Position numbers and translations under genes: made by a program
Shown here: in pieces, positions 1 through 8,114 of the stretch
How the letters are laid out: every line of letters begins with the position of its first letter
Numbering within the stretch: position 1 is the stretch's first letter
The notes under the pieces: generated by a model
What the model was told of the DNA's origin: nothing
The model's database searches: none
Seen by the model: the letters and a program-made list of their open reading frames with translations, nothing else
Assembly: GCF_946998875.1 (NCBI RefSeq)
Contig: NZ_CAMQAY010000008.1
Span: 1-51,839, forward strand
DNA: 51,839 bases
Source of the DNA: an uncultured Peptoniphilus sp.
GTDB taxonomy: Bacteria > Bacillota > Clostridia > Tissierellales > Peptoniphilaceae
Reading direction: 5' to 3'

Positions 1-1528
1 CATCATTTACTTTTACTTCTTCTATTTCATAACCAGTCTCTGGTGTAAATGTTAATGTTACTGTTTCATTTTTATTCTTTGTAGCATTTGTTGGTGTTAC
101 ACTTCCGTTTCCACCGTCTACACTTGCTTTCAGAGTATAAGTTACTGGTGTTGGTGGTACGTTTTGAGTCCATTTTGCATATAGTGTTATGTCTGCATTT
201 ATTGTTTCTGTTGCAAAGTTAAATGGTGTTGTCAGTCCTGCGTCTTTATACCAACCGTCAAATGTGAAGCCATCTTTTGTCGGTGCTGTCGGTATTGTTG
301 CATGTTCACCTGTTTTTATTACTTGTAATTTTACCTCAGTTCCGCCGTTTGTGTTAAATCTTACTATATATACATAATAGGTAATATTTAAAGTTACATT
401 AAAATTTTTTGTGTAAGATCCCGCTTCGTAGTAATTATCCGTATCGTATTCATAGGTCACTGTACTTGGTTTTGTGATGTCAACTATAAAATTATAATCA
501 GCTCCTACTATATTTGTTGCTTTATTGATGTCAAATGTGCCCGGAAAAGCTGCATAAGGTATTTTCATATCAGTTGTTCTTATGTCAACATCATACTTTT
601 GGCCACGACCGTCTAAACCAACTGTAAAGTTAGGGTGTCCCAGGTCCAAACTTGTTAATTGATTTTCAATACAAGTAAGTTCTGAAAGTGCCTTGTTTTG
701 ACTTACATCCAGAATTGTTAATTGATTTCTCGTACAACTAAGTGTATCAAGTGCCTTGTTTTGACTTACATCCAGTTTTGTTAATTTATTTTCCGCACAT
801 CTAAGTTCTTGAAGTGCCGGGTTTTTACTTACATTCAGTTCTGTCAGTTGATTTTCTTGACACCAAAGTTCTTTAAGTGCCGTGTTTTTACTTATATCCA
901 GTTTTGTTAGTTGGCAATTATAACACCTAAGTTCTTTAAGTGCCGTGTTTTTACTTATATCCAAGGTGCTTAGTTGGTTAAGAGAACAATAAAGTGTTTG
1001 AAGTGCCGTGTTTTTGCTTACGTCCAGTTTTGTTAATTGATTTTCATTACACTTAAGTGTTTGAAGTGACGGGTTCTTACTTACGTCCAGGTTTGTTAGT
1101 TTGTTATTATAACACCTAAGTTCTTCAAGTGCCGGGTTTTTACTTACGTCCAGACTTGTTAATTGATTTTTCGAACAACTAAGTGTTTGAAGTGCCGTGT
1201 TTTTACTTATATCCAAGTTGCTTAGTTGGTTACCATCACAATAAAGCCATTTAAGTGGTGTGAAATATTCGATTCCTTTTAAATTTGCAATGTCTTTATC
1301 TCTAACGTCTATCGATTTTTTGCGTGCAATTTCCGTATCACTTAATTTACCGTCACTATCAGTATCAAAGTTTGTACTAACATACTTCCTAAAGTTTTCA
1401 TCAGGGAAGTTTGTTTCATTTATGGCAACATCCCCCGGTCCTGCCCAAACTGGGCTTACGATTAAGTTCATTATAAGCATCATAATTGCTAGTAGCATTG
1501 CGATGCGTCTTTCTCTTTTCTTTTTCAT
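1..1528 (-). CDS. Secreted leucine-rich-repeat surface protein (C-terminus beyond the window)
   Basis: This reads as an exported cell-surface protein, probably for adhesion or host interaction; that role is inferred. At least 509 codons are in frame and the 3' end is cut by the window edge. The ATG at 1528 follows AGGAGG. The N-terminus is a signal peptide (basic MKKKRERR, then a hydrophobic stretch ending near VWAGPGD). At about residues 45-70 there is an EF-hand/dockerin-like acidic loop (DTDSDGKLSDTE). Ten tandem 21-residue LRR units of the form LDVSKNxALxxLxCxxNQLT follow, then an all-beta stretch, then an InlB-type Listeria-Bacteroides repeat (VRFNTNGGTE to DGWYKDA to ITLYAKW), then the start of a GGNGSVTPT-type bacterial repeat domain. 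Any cell-wall anchor would lie outside the window. It shares its upstream region with the gene at 1724-2569. Confidence 0.88.
   Translation of the reverse strand, partial: MKKKRERRIAMLLAIMMLIMNLIVSPVWAGPGDVAINETNFPDENFRKYVSTNFDTDSDGKLSDTEIARKKSIDVRDKDIANLKGIEYFTPLKWLYCDGNQLSNLDISKNTALQTLSCSKNQLTSLDVSKNPALEELRCYNNKLTNLDVSKNPSLQTLKCNENQLTKLDVSKNTALQTLYCSLNQLSTLDISKNTALKELRCYNCQLTKLDISKNTALKELWCQENQLTELNVSKNPALQELRCAENKLTKLDVSQNKALDTLSCTRNQLTILDVSQNKALSELTCIENQLTSLDLGHPNFTVGLDGRGQKYDVDIRTTDMKIPYAAFPGTFDINKATNIVGADYNFIVDITKPSTVTYEYDTDNYYEAGSYTKNFNVTLNITYYVYIVRFNTNGGTEVKLQVIKTGEHATIPTAPTKDGFTFDGWYKDAGLTTPFNFATETINADITLYAKWTQNVPPTPVTYTLKASVDGGNGSVTPTNATKNKNETVTLTFTPETGYEIEEVKVND
632..1261 (-). repeat. 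Ten tandem 63-bp units encoding LRRs
   Basis: Ten in-frame 63-bp units encode the 21-residue leucine-rich repeats. Leu positions, the DVSKN/DISKN turn and one Cys per unit (LxC) are conserved. Variation falls mainly at the solvent positions after the Cys. Near-identical units at DNA level make copy-number change by recombination or slippage plausible. Confidence 0.9.
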
Positions 1529-1594
1529 AATTCTCCTCCTTTTTTCTTGTATGGAAATAGATTTTTTGCTTTCTACCTTTATCTTATAAAATTT

Positions 1595-1632
1595 TTTTCT
1601 TTTGCACATCACCCGAAAGGATGATATTTTGT
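1595..1632 (-). promoter_or_regulatory. Promoter/operator region of the LRR gene, shared with 2635-2672
   Basis: Bases 1595-1619 are identical to 2635-2659 (25 nt), and similarity continues through the 5' leader to the Shine-Dalgarno site. Read on the minus strand, an imperfect dyad (ATCATCC-TTTC-GGGTGAT) is followed by a conserved TAAGATAAAG that could hold the -10. No good -35 is present where it should be, so the dyad would sit at about -35 to -55, as expected for an activator site. Confidence 0.5.
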
Positions 1633-1723
1633 GAAATTTTATAATTTTTTTGTGTTTTTTTGTAATTTTTTTGATTTTTTTGTATGGTTTTAAAAATTTT
1701 TGCGTTTTTTTAAATTATTCTAG

Positions 1724-2569
1724 CTATTCTTCCTTTTTTCTTTTGAATAAAAAATAAACTGCTAAGACTAGTAGGGCTGCACCTACTCCTGAAATTCCTA
1801 TGCCCATGGTTCTATTGCTACTTACATTGTCGACGGTGAAGTCTTGACCAGGGTGGATTCCCTTTTTTATATATGATATATCTAAATCATCATCTAGCAT
1901 AAGCCAGTCGCCTTGTTGTATTCCAACTATGGTAAATTCAAGGGGACCTTTATCAGCATATACTTCGTAGGAGTACCTCTGTTTGTCTACTTGGTCCTGC
2001 CACTTCATGCCATTGTAACCTTCGATGACATCTGGAATATATTCATCCTCGCTTAGGTAAGTAGTGTCGTCGTTTTTGCTCCTTTTGATATATAATTCAT
2101 AATTACCTAGGTCGTCTTCTGTGATGTCTTTCCACTTGTCAATGGTTTCTATCTCTTTAAATATGCGCGGATCGATGTTATACTCGCCGATCTTTATTGG
2201 TGCTATAAGCTTACTTGAACTAAGCTCTTTTGTATTAACGCCTTTATTATCACTCTCTATGTCTCCGCTCAAAGAGAACCAATCGTACTCGTAGTCTGTG
2301 TTTTTAATGTGACCAAAGATTTCTGCCTTTCTATATGCAGCAAAATATGGAATGGATACGTCTGTTGCCGGGTCTTTAAATGGTAGGTCTGGTTCTACTG
2401 TGCCTGCTAGGATTATAACTTTGCCTTCGTTTTCGCTTTTTATTTTCCCATCGTCTACATATGCTGCTGTGTCCAGGGTCTTTTGTATTCCTGGTTGTTC
2501 TGTCAAGATTAATATTCAAAGTCCAAGTATTAACGCACCGGCGATGATCAGTATTATTATCTTTTTCAT
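1724..2569 (-). pseudogene. TMEM43-like membrane protein interrupted by an in-frame TGA
   Basis: The natural start is the ATG at 2569 behind GGAGGG. It gives MKKIIILIIAGALILGL, then TGA at 2518-2516, then the same frame runs open to the stop at 1724. Restoring one codon (for example TGG for TGA) gives about 281 residues: an N-terminal membrane helix, an extracellular domain with TMEM43-like features (ENEGKVIILAG, SIPYFAAYRKAE) and a C-terminal helix followed by KRKKEE. A TTG at 2506 could start the rest, but it has no Shine-Dalgarno and would lose the first helix. TGA is an ordinary stop elsewhere here (for example rex and dppD). It is a nonsense allele, a sequence error, or low-level readthrough. 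The family call is moderate. Confidence 0.6.
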
Positions 2570-2634
2570 AATTTCCCTCCTTACTCCTTTTCCTATGGAA
2601 ATATTTTGCTTTATATCTTTATCTTACAAAATTA

Positions 2635-2672
2635 TTTTCTTTTGCACATCACCCGAAAGTATGACTTTTTAA
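2635..2672 (-). promoter_or_regulatory. Second copy of the shared promoter/operator box
   Basis: This copy lies upstream of the TMEM43-like gene and between it and the divergent signalling operon at 2803. The first 25 bases equal 1595-1619. The downstream leader (TAAGATAAAG, TTTGCTTT, TATGGAAAT) is also kept, at the same spacing from the start codon. Confidence 0.5.
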
Positions 2673-2723
2673 AATATTTTGAAATTTTTTCAATATATGA
2701 AATTAGTATAAATATAATCTTTT

Positions 2724-2732
2724 TGATATAAT
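2724..2732 (+). promoter_or_regulatory. Extended -10 promoter of the signalling operon
   Basis: TGATATAAT is a perfect extended -10 about 70 nt upstream of the ATG at 2803. No strong -35 hexamer is present, which is usual for extended -10 promoters. Confidence 0.5.
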
Positions 2733-2802
2733 TAGTTTAAGAATTCTTTATTTTATTAAATTAATAGTTAGATAAAATTATTTTATTTGAAGGGAGGCTA
2801 CT

Positions 2803-4458
2803 ATGTATCGCAAAGAAATCTTAAGTTATATCGTTTCTATATTTTTGGTTTCAGCTGCATGTGTTCTACATGCTCTTGACTATTATAATTTAGTGAATTT
2901 CCCTGTGCATACCATGGTGCTTGTTCTATATACAATTGTAATTTTTATGTGGATGCATAATATGATTAATAGAGTCCTTAGACCTTCTATAGTCACAAGA
3001 TTTAAACTCATCGCCATACTTCTCATCTGTTACCTTACGGTGAGAACTGTTAAGTACGAAATCTTTATGGGTAACGAAGACGCAGTAAGAATTGCAAGAA
3101 ACTTCTACTTTGTCTTTCCACTTATTTTAACTCAGCTCGTGTTCCTCACTTCTCTTCACGTTGGGAAATCTGAGAGAGAAAGTATAAGCAAGTACTGGAA
3201 TCTTCTTTGGATACCTACTTGTGTATCTGCGTTATTAATCTTAACCAACGACTACCACGAGCTAGTCTTCTCCGTTGACCCGAATGCTAGAGGTCTAAAT
3301 CTGTACGGTCCCCTATATTATTTTATACTTATCTACATAGGTATCTTAGCTATATTAACCATCACATTTACGATGCTCTATTCAACTAAAACTAGCCATA
3401 TGTCTTCAGTAAATCTGCCTATCTCCATTCTTGTAATCTGGACTATCTACACCTATCTATACATGACTGAATGGGAGCCATTCGAATTTGTTAAAATCCT
3501 CTTCAAGAGTGCAGAGTTTAATATTTTGATGGTGCTACTATTTATTGAATCTTTGGTATTTATGAGACTTCTGCCTTCCAACAGAGGCTACGAATCATTT
3601 ATTGAGCTTTCTTCTCTAAATATTGGGATTGTGGATTCAAATAAAGAGATGATCTTCCGACCGAAAAAGTACAGTGATATAGATCTTGCTCTCGTTGACA
3701 AGGCGATTTTAAATCCGATTTTTATAGATGAAGACACTCTTCTTGAAAGTGCAAATATTACCGGCGGCACATCATTTTGGTTTGTAGATTTTACAGATTT
3801 CAACAATCTAAAGAGAAAACTCCTTTCCATGAGTGAAGATATGTTAAACGAAAACGAACTTCTAAAGGCGAATAATGCCTTGGAAAAAAATATGGTCAAG
3901 GTTGAAGAAGCAAGAGAAATCAGAGAGCACATTCAAATGAAGCTTAAACCTCAGTTTGATCAGCTTAAATATATCTTGATGAATCTTCCTGAAGATGAAG
4001 ATCTATTTGAAGTAAAACTAAAACACGCGTGTTTTCTAGACGTGTACATCAAGAGATATTCCAACCTATTCTTGATTACGAAGAATAAAAAGATTCTAGA
4101 ACTTGCAGAGCTTAGGCTTGCCTTTGGCGAATCCCTCGACTATTTGAAACTAAGCGATGTTAATACCAGTTTAGATTGGGATTTAAAGGGAAGATTCGAT
4201 GCAAAGTATTGCCTCGACCTATACGAAATTTTTCAATATGCCTTGGAATTTTACATGCCTGGTATCGACATTCTCCAGGTGAGTCTGTATAGAAAGTACC
4301 GTATACCTACCCTAAGTATTAAAATTACCGGTGTAGAACCGAAATCTTTCTTAAGTAAATATGAAGACACCTATGCTAATCGCGGAATCTCCATTGATGA
4401 GGACCTAACAGAAGATGAAATCAACCTATGTATTTATCTTGGAAGGAGGCATATATGA
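2803..4458 (+). CDS. Membrane sensor with a degenerate histidine-kinase-like tail
   Basis: A 551-residue membrane protein, the first gene of a three-gene signalling operon. About seven to eight hydrophobic helices fill residues 1-265, resembling 7TM sensor regions of histidine kinases. A coiled-coil-like linker follows (about 345-385), then a helix pair containing REHIQMKLKPQFDQL at the place where the next gene has its phospho-acceptor helix. The C-terminal part (about 470-545) looks like a decayed ATPase fold: the N-box Asn residues and the glycine-rich lid seen in the downstream kinase are missing. It probably senses a signal and pairs with the downstream kinase without ATP turnover of its own. 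The ATG follows GGGAGG. Its TGA overlaps the next ATG (ATGA). Confidence 0.6.
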   Translation: MYRKEILSYIVSIFLVSAACVLHALDYYNLVNFPVHTMVLVLYTIVIFMWMHNMINRVLRPSIVTRFKLIAILLICYLTVRTVKYEIFMGNEDAVRIARNFYFVFPLILTQLVFLTSLHVGKSERESISKYWNLLWIPTCVSALLILTNDYHELVFSVDPNARGLNLYGPLYYFILIYIGILAILTITFTMLYSTKTSHMSSVNLPISILVIWTIYTYLYMTEWEPFEFVKILFKSAEFNILMVLLFIESLVFMRLLPSNRGYESFIELSSLNIGIVDSNKEMIFRPKKYSDIDLALVDKAILNPIFIDEDTLLESANITGGTSFWFVDFTDFNNLKRKLLSMSEDMLNENELLKANNALEKNMVKVEEAREIREHIQMKLKPQFDQLKYILMNLPEDEDLFEVKLKHACFLDVYIKRYSNLFLITKNKKILELAELRLAFGESLDYLKLSDVNTSLDWDLKGRFDAKYCLDLYEIFQYALEFYMPGIDILQVSLYRKYRIPTLSIKITGVEPKSFLSKYEDTYANRGISIDEDLTEDEINLCIYLGRRHI

Positions 4459-5744
4459 CTCTTTTAAATCTAAGTACTAATAACCTTGCCATACTATTTC
4501 TTTTTAACACCTTAGTCTTGGTCGCAAGTGTAAAGATTGTTGTCGATACAGCAAGTAGTAAGCTATACTCCAAGTATTTTGTACATAGTGTATTCATCTT
4601 TTTATTGAGTTTTTTCTCTATGCAAATTTTGGCAGAGATTGGAACAGGCAAACTCTACATTGCAAAACTTATGTTAGACCTTCCCGTTTACCTATTTATA
4701 ATCTTAGATTTGTTCCTCTGCACCCTTGAAATCCTCTTTGCAATAAGTTTTATAAAGATTAAAAATAGTACCATAGGTAAGAACTCCATCAAGGAAAGTA
4801 TGGACAATCTCCCTGACGGCATCTGCTTTTCAAAGCTTGACGGTACGCCCCTCTTGGTAAATAGAGTAATGCAGGACATAAGCTATGCAGTATTCGGAAA
4901 AATGCTAGTAAACGATGTGGCCTGTGTAGAAGATGTAAGAAATAATAAAATAAAAAAGGATGCTCGTATCTTGCAACAAGATCCTCTCATAGTAGAAGCA
5001 CTGGGAGATATTTGGCAGATACAGATTGTCCTTCACGAAAATGTCAGGGAAACCTTGGCATATAAAATCACCCTAGAGTGGGGTCTGTACCAAAAGATTG
5101 AAGAAAAGAATAGACAGATTGAAAAGATCAACCGAAGTCTCAAAGAATATCAAAAGAACGTGGCAGAGTACACGAGACAAAAGGAAATCTTGCAGGCAAA
5201 GATCAAAATCCACGACAAGATTGGTCAGTCTCTAATCTATTTTAAAAGATACCTGGATATGGACAAAAAGACCAAGGAAGATCGGGACAAACTCATCAAT
5301 TTATGGATGGAGAGTCTCGTAATACTCGATGAAAAAGATGATTTCTTAAGTGAAAAGGTAAATTCTTCGAAAAATGAAGCAATTTTTGAAAAATTGATCT
5401 CCACCGCAAAAGATATAGGAGTTGCTGTCCACTTGGACGGCGAAACTCCAAGGGACGAAGGCAATCTAAATCTCTTGGTCGATATAGTTCACGAGGCACT
5501 TAACAATGCCATTCGCCACGGTCAAGCAAAAAATATATGGATTAAGTTAGATGAAGGCGATTTAAATATCCATTGCAAGATAAGAAACGACGGCATATTA
5601 TCCAAAGAACCGATAAAAGAAAAGGGCGGCCTCAAAAACATCCATCAAAGGTTAAAAAGCTTTGGTGGTAAGATGAATATAGAACTTAATCCGCAATTCA
5701 CCTTGGACCTATCCTGGCCAAAAGGAGGAAACTATGACCTATAA
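4455..5744 (+). CDS. Sensor histidine kinase, NarL-partner type
   Basis: A 429-residue membrane histidine kinase, likely to phosphorylate the regulator encoded next. The chosen start is the ATG at 4455, which overlaps the upstream TGA as ATGA and has GGAGG at the right distance; an in-frame start 27 nt earlier lacks this. Three hydrophobic helices lie within residues 10-100. A PAS-like segment (MDNLPDGICFSKLDG) begins near 116. A coiled coil leads to the acceptor helix IHDKIGQSL (H253). The C-terminal ATPase has the N-box HEALNNAIRHG (about 346-356) and the G-box GGLKNIHQRL. Asp at the residue after His and the NarL-type partner fit the HisKA_3 class. Confidence 0.85.
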   Translation: MTLLNLSTNNLAILFLFNTLVLVASVKIVVDTASSKLYSKYFVHSVFIFLLSFFSMQILAEIGTGKLYIAKLMLDLPVYLFIILDLFLCTLEILFAISFIKIKNSTIGKNSIKESMDNLPDGICFSKLDGTPLLVNRVMQDISYAVFGKMLVNDVACVEDVRNNKIKKDARILQQDPLIVEALGDIWQIQIVLHENVRETLAYKITLEWGLYQKIEEKNRQIEKINRSLKEYQKNVAEYTRQKEILQAKIKIHDKIGQSLIYFKRYLDMDKKTKEDRDKLINLWMESLVILDEKDDFLSEKVNSSKNEAIFEKLISTAKDIGVAVHLDGETPRDEGNLNLLVDIVHEALNNAIRHGQAKNIWIKLDEGDLNIHCKIRNDGILSKEPIKEKGGLKNIHQRLKSFGGKMNIELNPQFTLDLSWPKGGNYDL

Positions 5745-6360
5745 AATAATGATAGTTGACGATCAGTTCGTCTCCAGAGAAATGTTTAAACTATACATCA
5801 GCCAATGCCCCGACTACGAAGTGGTCTACTGCGTCGATACCGCCATGTTTGCAGACACCTATGTACTAAATACTAAACTCGACCTGGTTATCATGGACAT
5901 ACTGATGCAGGATGGTTCCAACGGCCTCGATGCAGCGGAGAAGATAAAGAAATTAAGACCAGAACTTAAAATAATAGCCGTTACCAGCATGCCGGAAGTA
6001 TCTTGGATGGATAGAGCAAAAGGAATCGGCATCGAAAGTTTCTGGTACAAAGAAGTATCTGAAAAGACAATTTTAGAAATAATCGAAAGAACATTAAATG
6101 GAGAGTCCATCTATCCAATTAAGACACCAGAAGTTAAATTGGGAATGACTAAATCCACCGACCTAACCCCGAGGGAGATCCAAGTCTTAAGACTCCTGAC
6201 CACAGGAGTGGAGAACGACGAAATCGCCGACAGCTTAGGCATCTCACTTAACACAGTTAAGACCCATATCCAACATCTCTTGGACAAGACTGGATTTGCA
6301 AGTAGAACACAACTTGCAATTCAAGCACGCATCACAGGATTTGTAATAGGAGACGATTAA
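5734..6360 (+). CDS. NarL/FixJ (LuxR-type) response regulator
   Basis: A 208-residue two-component regulator. The receiver domain (1-120) has the acidic pair D9-D10, the phospho-acceptor D55 (LVIMDILMQDG) and the conserved Lys in WYKEVSE. The C-terminal LuxR-type helix-turn-helix (about 145-205) has LTPREIQVLRLLTTGVEN and SLGISLNTVKTHIQHLL. It starts 11 nt inside the kinase gene behind AAAGGAGG, so the two are translationally coupled. Its targets are unknown; the paired boxes at 1595 and 2635 beside the operon are the nearest candidates (inference). Confidence 0.92.
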   Translation: MTYKIMIVDDQFVSREMFKLYISQCPDYEVVYCVDTAMFADTYVLNTKLDLVIMDILMQDGSNGLDAAEKIKKLRPELKIIAVTSMPEVSWMDRAKGIGIESFWYKEVSEKTILEIIERTLNGESIYPIKTPEVKLGMTKSTDLTPREIQVLRLLTTGVENDEIADSLGISLNTVKTHIQHLLDKTGFASRTQLAIQARITGFVIGDD

Positions 6361-6413
6361 AATTAAACAAAATAACAAAACCCCCGGTCTAACTGGGGGA
6401 TCAAGTACAAAAA

Positions 6414-6436
6414 GGGCTCTCACGAGCCCTATTTTT
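6414..6436 (+). terminator. Terminator of the signalling operon
   Basis: GGGCTC-TCAC-GAGCCC followed by TATTTTT. A second GC-rich hairpin, CCCCC...GGGGG at 6381-6399 without a U tract, lies just upstream. Confidence 0.85.
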
Positions 6437-6584
6437 AGTAGTTCTATAATAAATAGTGTTGGTGAGGAATTATTGTGAGTCGGTAAATAATTTTTAGTGG
6501 AAAAAAATTTTATTTATTACGAATTAAACACTTCAGTATTTGAAGATTTACTTACTTGGATTGTAAAATTTAGAGGAGAAGACA

Positions 6585-7226
6585 ATGAAAAATAAATTTA
6601 GATTTAGGAAAAACAGCATAGTTTCAATAATTGCATCGCTTGCGATTTTAATAATTTTTAATGCCCTCTTTTATAGCAAAATGCCAGCAGAGCTTCCAAC
6701 TCACTGGAACTTTCAAGGTCAAGCTGATGACTACGGCTCAAAATTTCACGCCATGGTAACGATTCAAGGATTTTTAGTCCTTATGAATTTATTTCTCTGC
6801 TTTATGCTTGATAACGACCCAAAAAACGAGAGGCAAAACAATTTTTTAATGACTTTAAGCAAGATGTCCATGCCAATAATGATGATAGTAATTTATGTCA
6901 TAACAATTTTAGCTGGCCTTGGAAAAGATATAAATACATCAGTTATAATTTCTATTTTAATGGGAATCCTATTTATAGCAATTGGAAATTATATGCCAAA
7001 GGTAAAGAGAAATTACACCATGGGCATAAAACTTCCTTGGACCTTAAATAGCGACGAAAACTGGAGGAGGACTCACAGATTTGGCGGTCTTTGCTTTATA
7101 TTTATGGGACTATGTTTTTTTGCTACGCCCTTTGTCAAAAGCGAATTAATAATAATTATAGCTATGGCAATAGTTGTAGTCCTTCCAGCAATTTATTCCT
7201 ATTACCTTTACACTAAGGGAATCTAA
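6585..7226 (+). CDS. SdpI-family membrane protein
   Basis: A 213-residue polytopic membrane protein of the SdpI/DUF1648 family. Residues 30-55 carry the DUF1648 signature (MPAELPTHWNFQGQADDYGSK). About six hydrophobic helices follow. The SdpI-type motif YTMGIKLPWTLNSDENWRRTHRFGG is at about 145-170. In Bacillus, SdpI gives immunity to the SdpC toxin, but most family members have no known partner, and no toxin gene is adjacent here. ATG with AGAGGAG. It looks monocistronic, with terminators on both sides. Confidence 0.85.
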   Translation: MKNKFRFRKNSIVSIIASLAILIIFNALFYSKMPAELPTHWNFQGQADDYGSKFHAMVTIQGFLVLMNLFLCFMLDNDPKNERQNNFLMTLSKMSMPIMMIVIYVITILAGLGKDINTSVIISILMGILFIAIGNYMPKVKRNYTMGIKLPWTLNSDENWRRTHRFGGLCFIFMGLCFFATPFVKSELIIIIAMAIVVVLPAIYSYYLYTKGI

Positions 7227-7230
7227 AAAA

Positions 7231-7257
7231 AGCCAGTGCGTCTTGCATTGGCTTCTT
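7231..7257 (+). terminator. Likely terminator after the SdpI-like gene
   Basis: AGCCAGTGC-GTCTT-GCATTGGCT (one wobble pair) followed by a short TCTTT. The weak U tract makes this modest. Confidence 0.6.
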
Positions 7258-7309
7258 TAAATTATTTTTATCTTTAAAAATTATTTTCTATCTTAAATTT
7301 ATTTTTAAT

Positions 7310-8107
7310 CTAATATAATTTTCTATTTTTTCTTGAAACTTCTAGGGGAAGTTTTTCCCTCTCCCTCTTTACTTTTTCATCTTCCAATTTTATTACGGCG
7401 AGATTTTTTTCTTGACCTAGGTCCGCAAGGATATCGCCTCTTGGTGAGATGCACAAAGAGTGGGCGTAGGCATTTTTGGAAAGGTCCTCATCTCTTGCTA
7501 TGGCAGGTGAAACTACATAACACTGAGTGTCAACTGCACGAGCCCTATTTAAGAGGTGGAAGTGAACTTCGCCAGTCTTCTTCATAAAGGTTGATGGGAC
7601 AAAGATGACTTCTGCCCCAAAGTCACGAAAACTTTGGAAGAGCTCAGGAAATCTCAGGTCAAAACAAATTGCAAGACCAAAAATCCCATATTCTGTTTCA
7701 AAAACACCTAGGGACTTGCCGCCAGAAATGGTATCAGACTCCTTGTAGCCTTCAATGTCAAAGAGGTTGATCTTTGAATACCTGTAAATTTCTTTGCCAT
7801 CCTTGTCAAAGACATAGGAGCGGTTGTAAATTTTTTCACCAGCCTTAATTGGTATTGAGCCGCCAATTAAGTAGACTTTATTTTCTTTTGCCACCTGGCT
7901 CATTTTTTTATAAGTTTCCCCAAAATCTTCTTCGGCAAATTTTGTGAAATAAGAATTTTGGTAGGGACAGTTCCACATTTCTGGGAGACAAATTACATGA
8001 GCGCCTTCCTTTTTTGCCCGAGACACATATTCTTCCATGGTATTTAAATTTTTTTCCTTGTCTCCACTTGCTGGCAGTTGAATTACTCCTACATTAAAAT
8101 CTTTCAT
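7310..8107 (-). CDS. Carbon-nitrogen hydrolase (nitrilase superfamily, omega-amidase-like)
   Basis: A 265-residue cytosolic amidase of the nitrilase superfamily. The Glu-Lys-Cys triad is visible: E43 in ICLPEMWNCPY, K112 in YSKINLFD, C148 in LAICFDLRFPEL. The length and the PEMWNCPY and NLFDI motifs fit Nit2/omega-amidase-like members, which hydrolyse alpha-ketoglutaramate or deaminated glutathione. The exact substrate cannot be read from sequence. The ATG follows GAGG. It lies 7 bp downstream of uppP on the same strand, so they are probably co-transcribed. Confidence 0.88.
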   Translation of the reverse strand: MKDFNVGVIQLPASGDKEKNLNTMEEYVSRAKKEGAHVICLPEMWNCPYQNSYFTKFAEEDFGETYKKMSQVAKENKVYLIGGSIPIKAGEKIYNRSYVFDKDGKEIYRYSKINLFDIEGYKESDTISGGKSLGVFETEYGIFGLAICFDLRFPELFQSFRDFGAEVIFVPSTFMKKTGEVHFHLLNRARAVDTQCYVVSPAIARDEDLSKNAYAHSLCISPRGDILADLGQEKNLAVIKLEDEKVKREREKLPLEVSRKNRKLY

Positions 8108-8114
8108 ATAAACC

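Noticed and set aside
2506..2569. TGA read as selenocysteine or as tryptophan by a changed genetic code
   Set aside because: TGA ends several ordinary genes here (for example rex at 27541-27543 and ctlX at 26611-26613), and no selenocysteine insertion element or selenocysteine machinery is visible.
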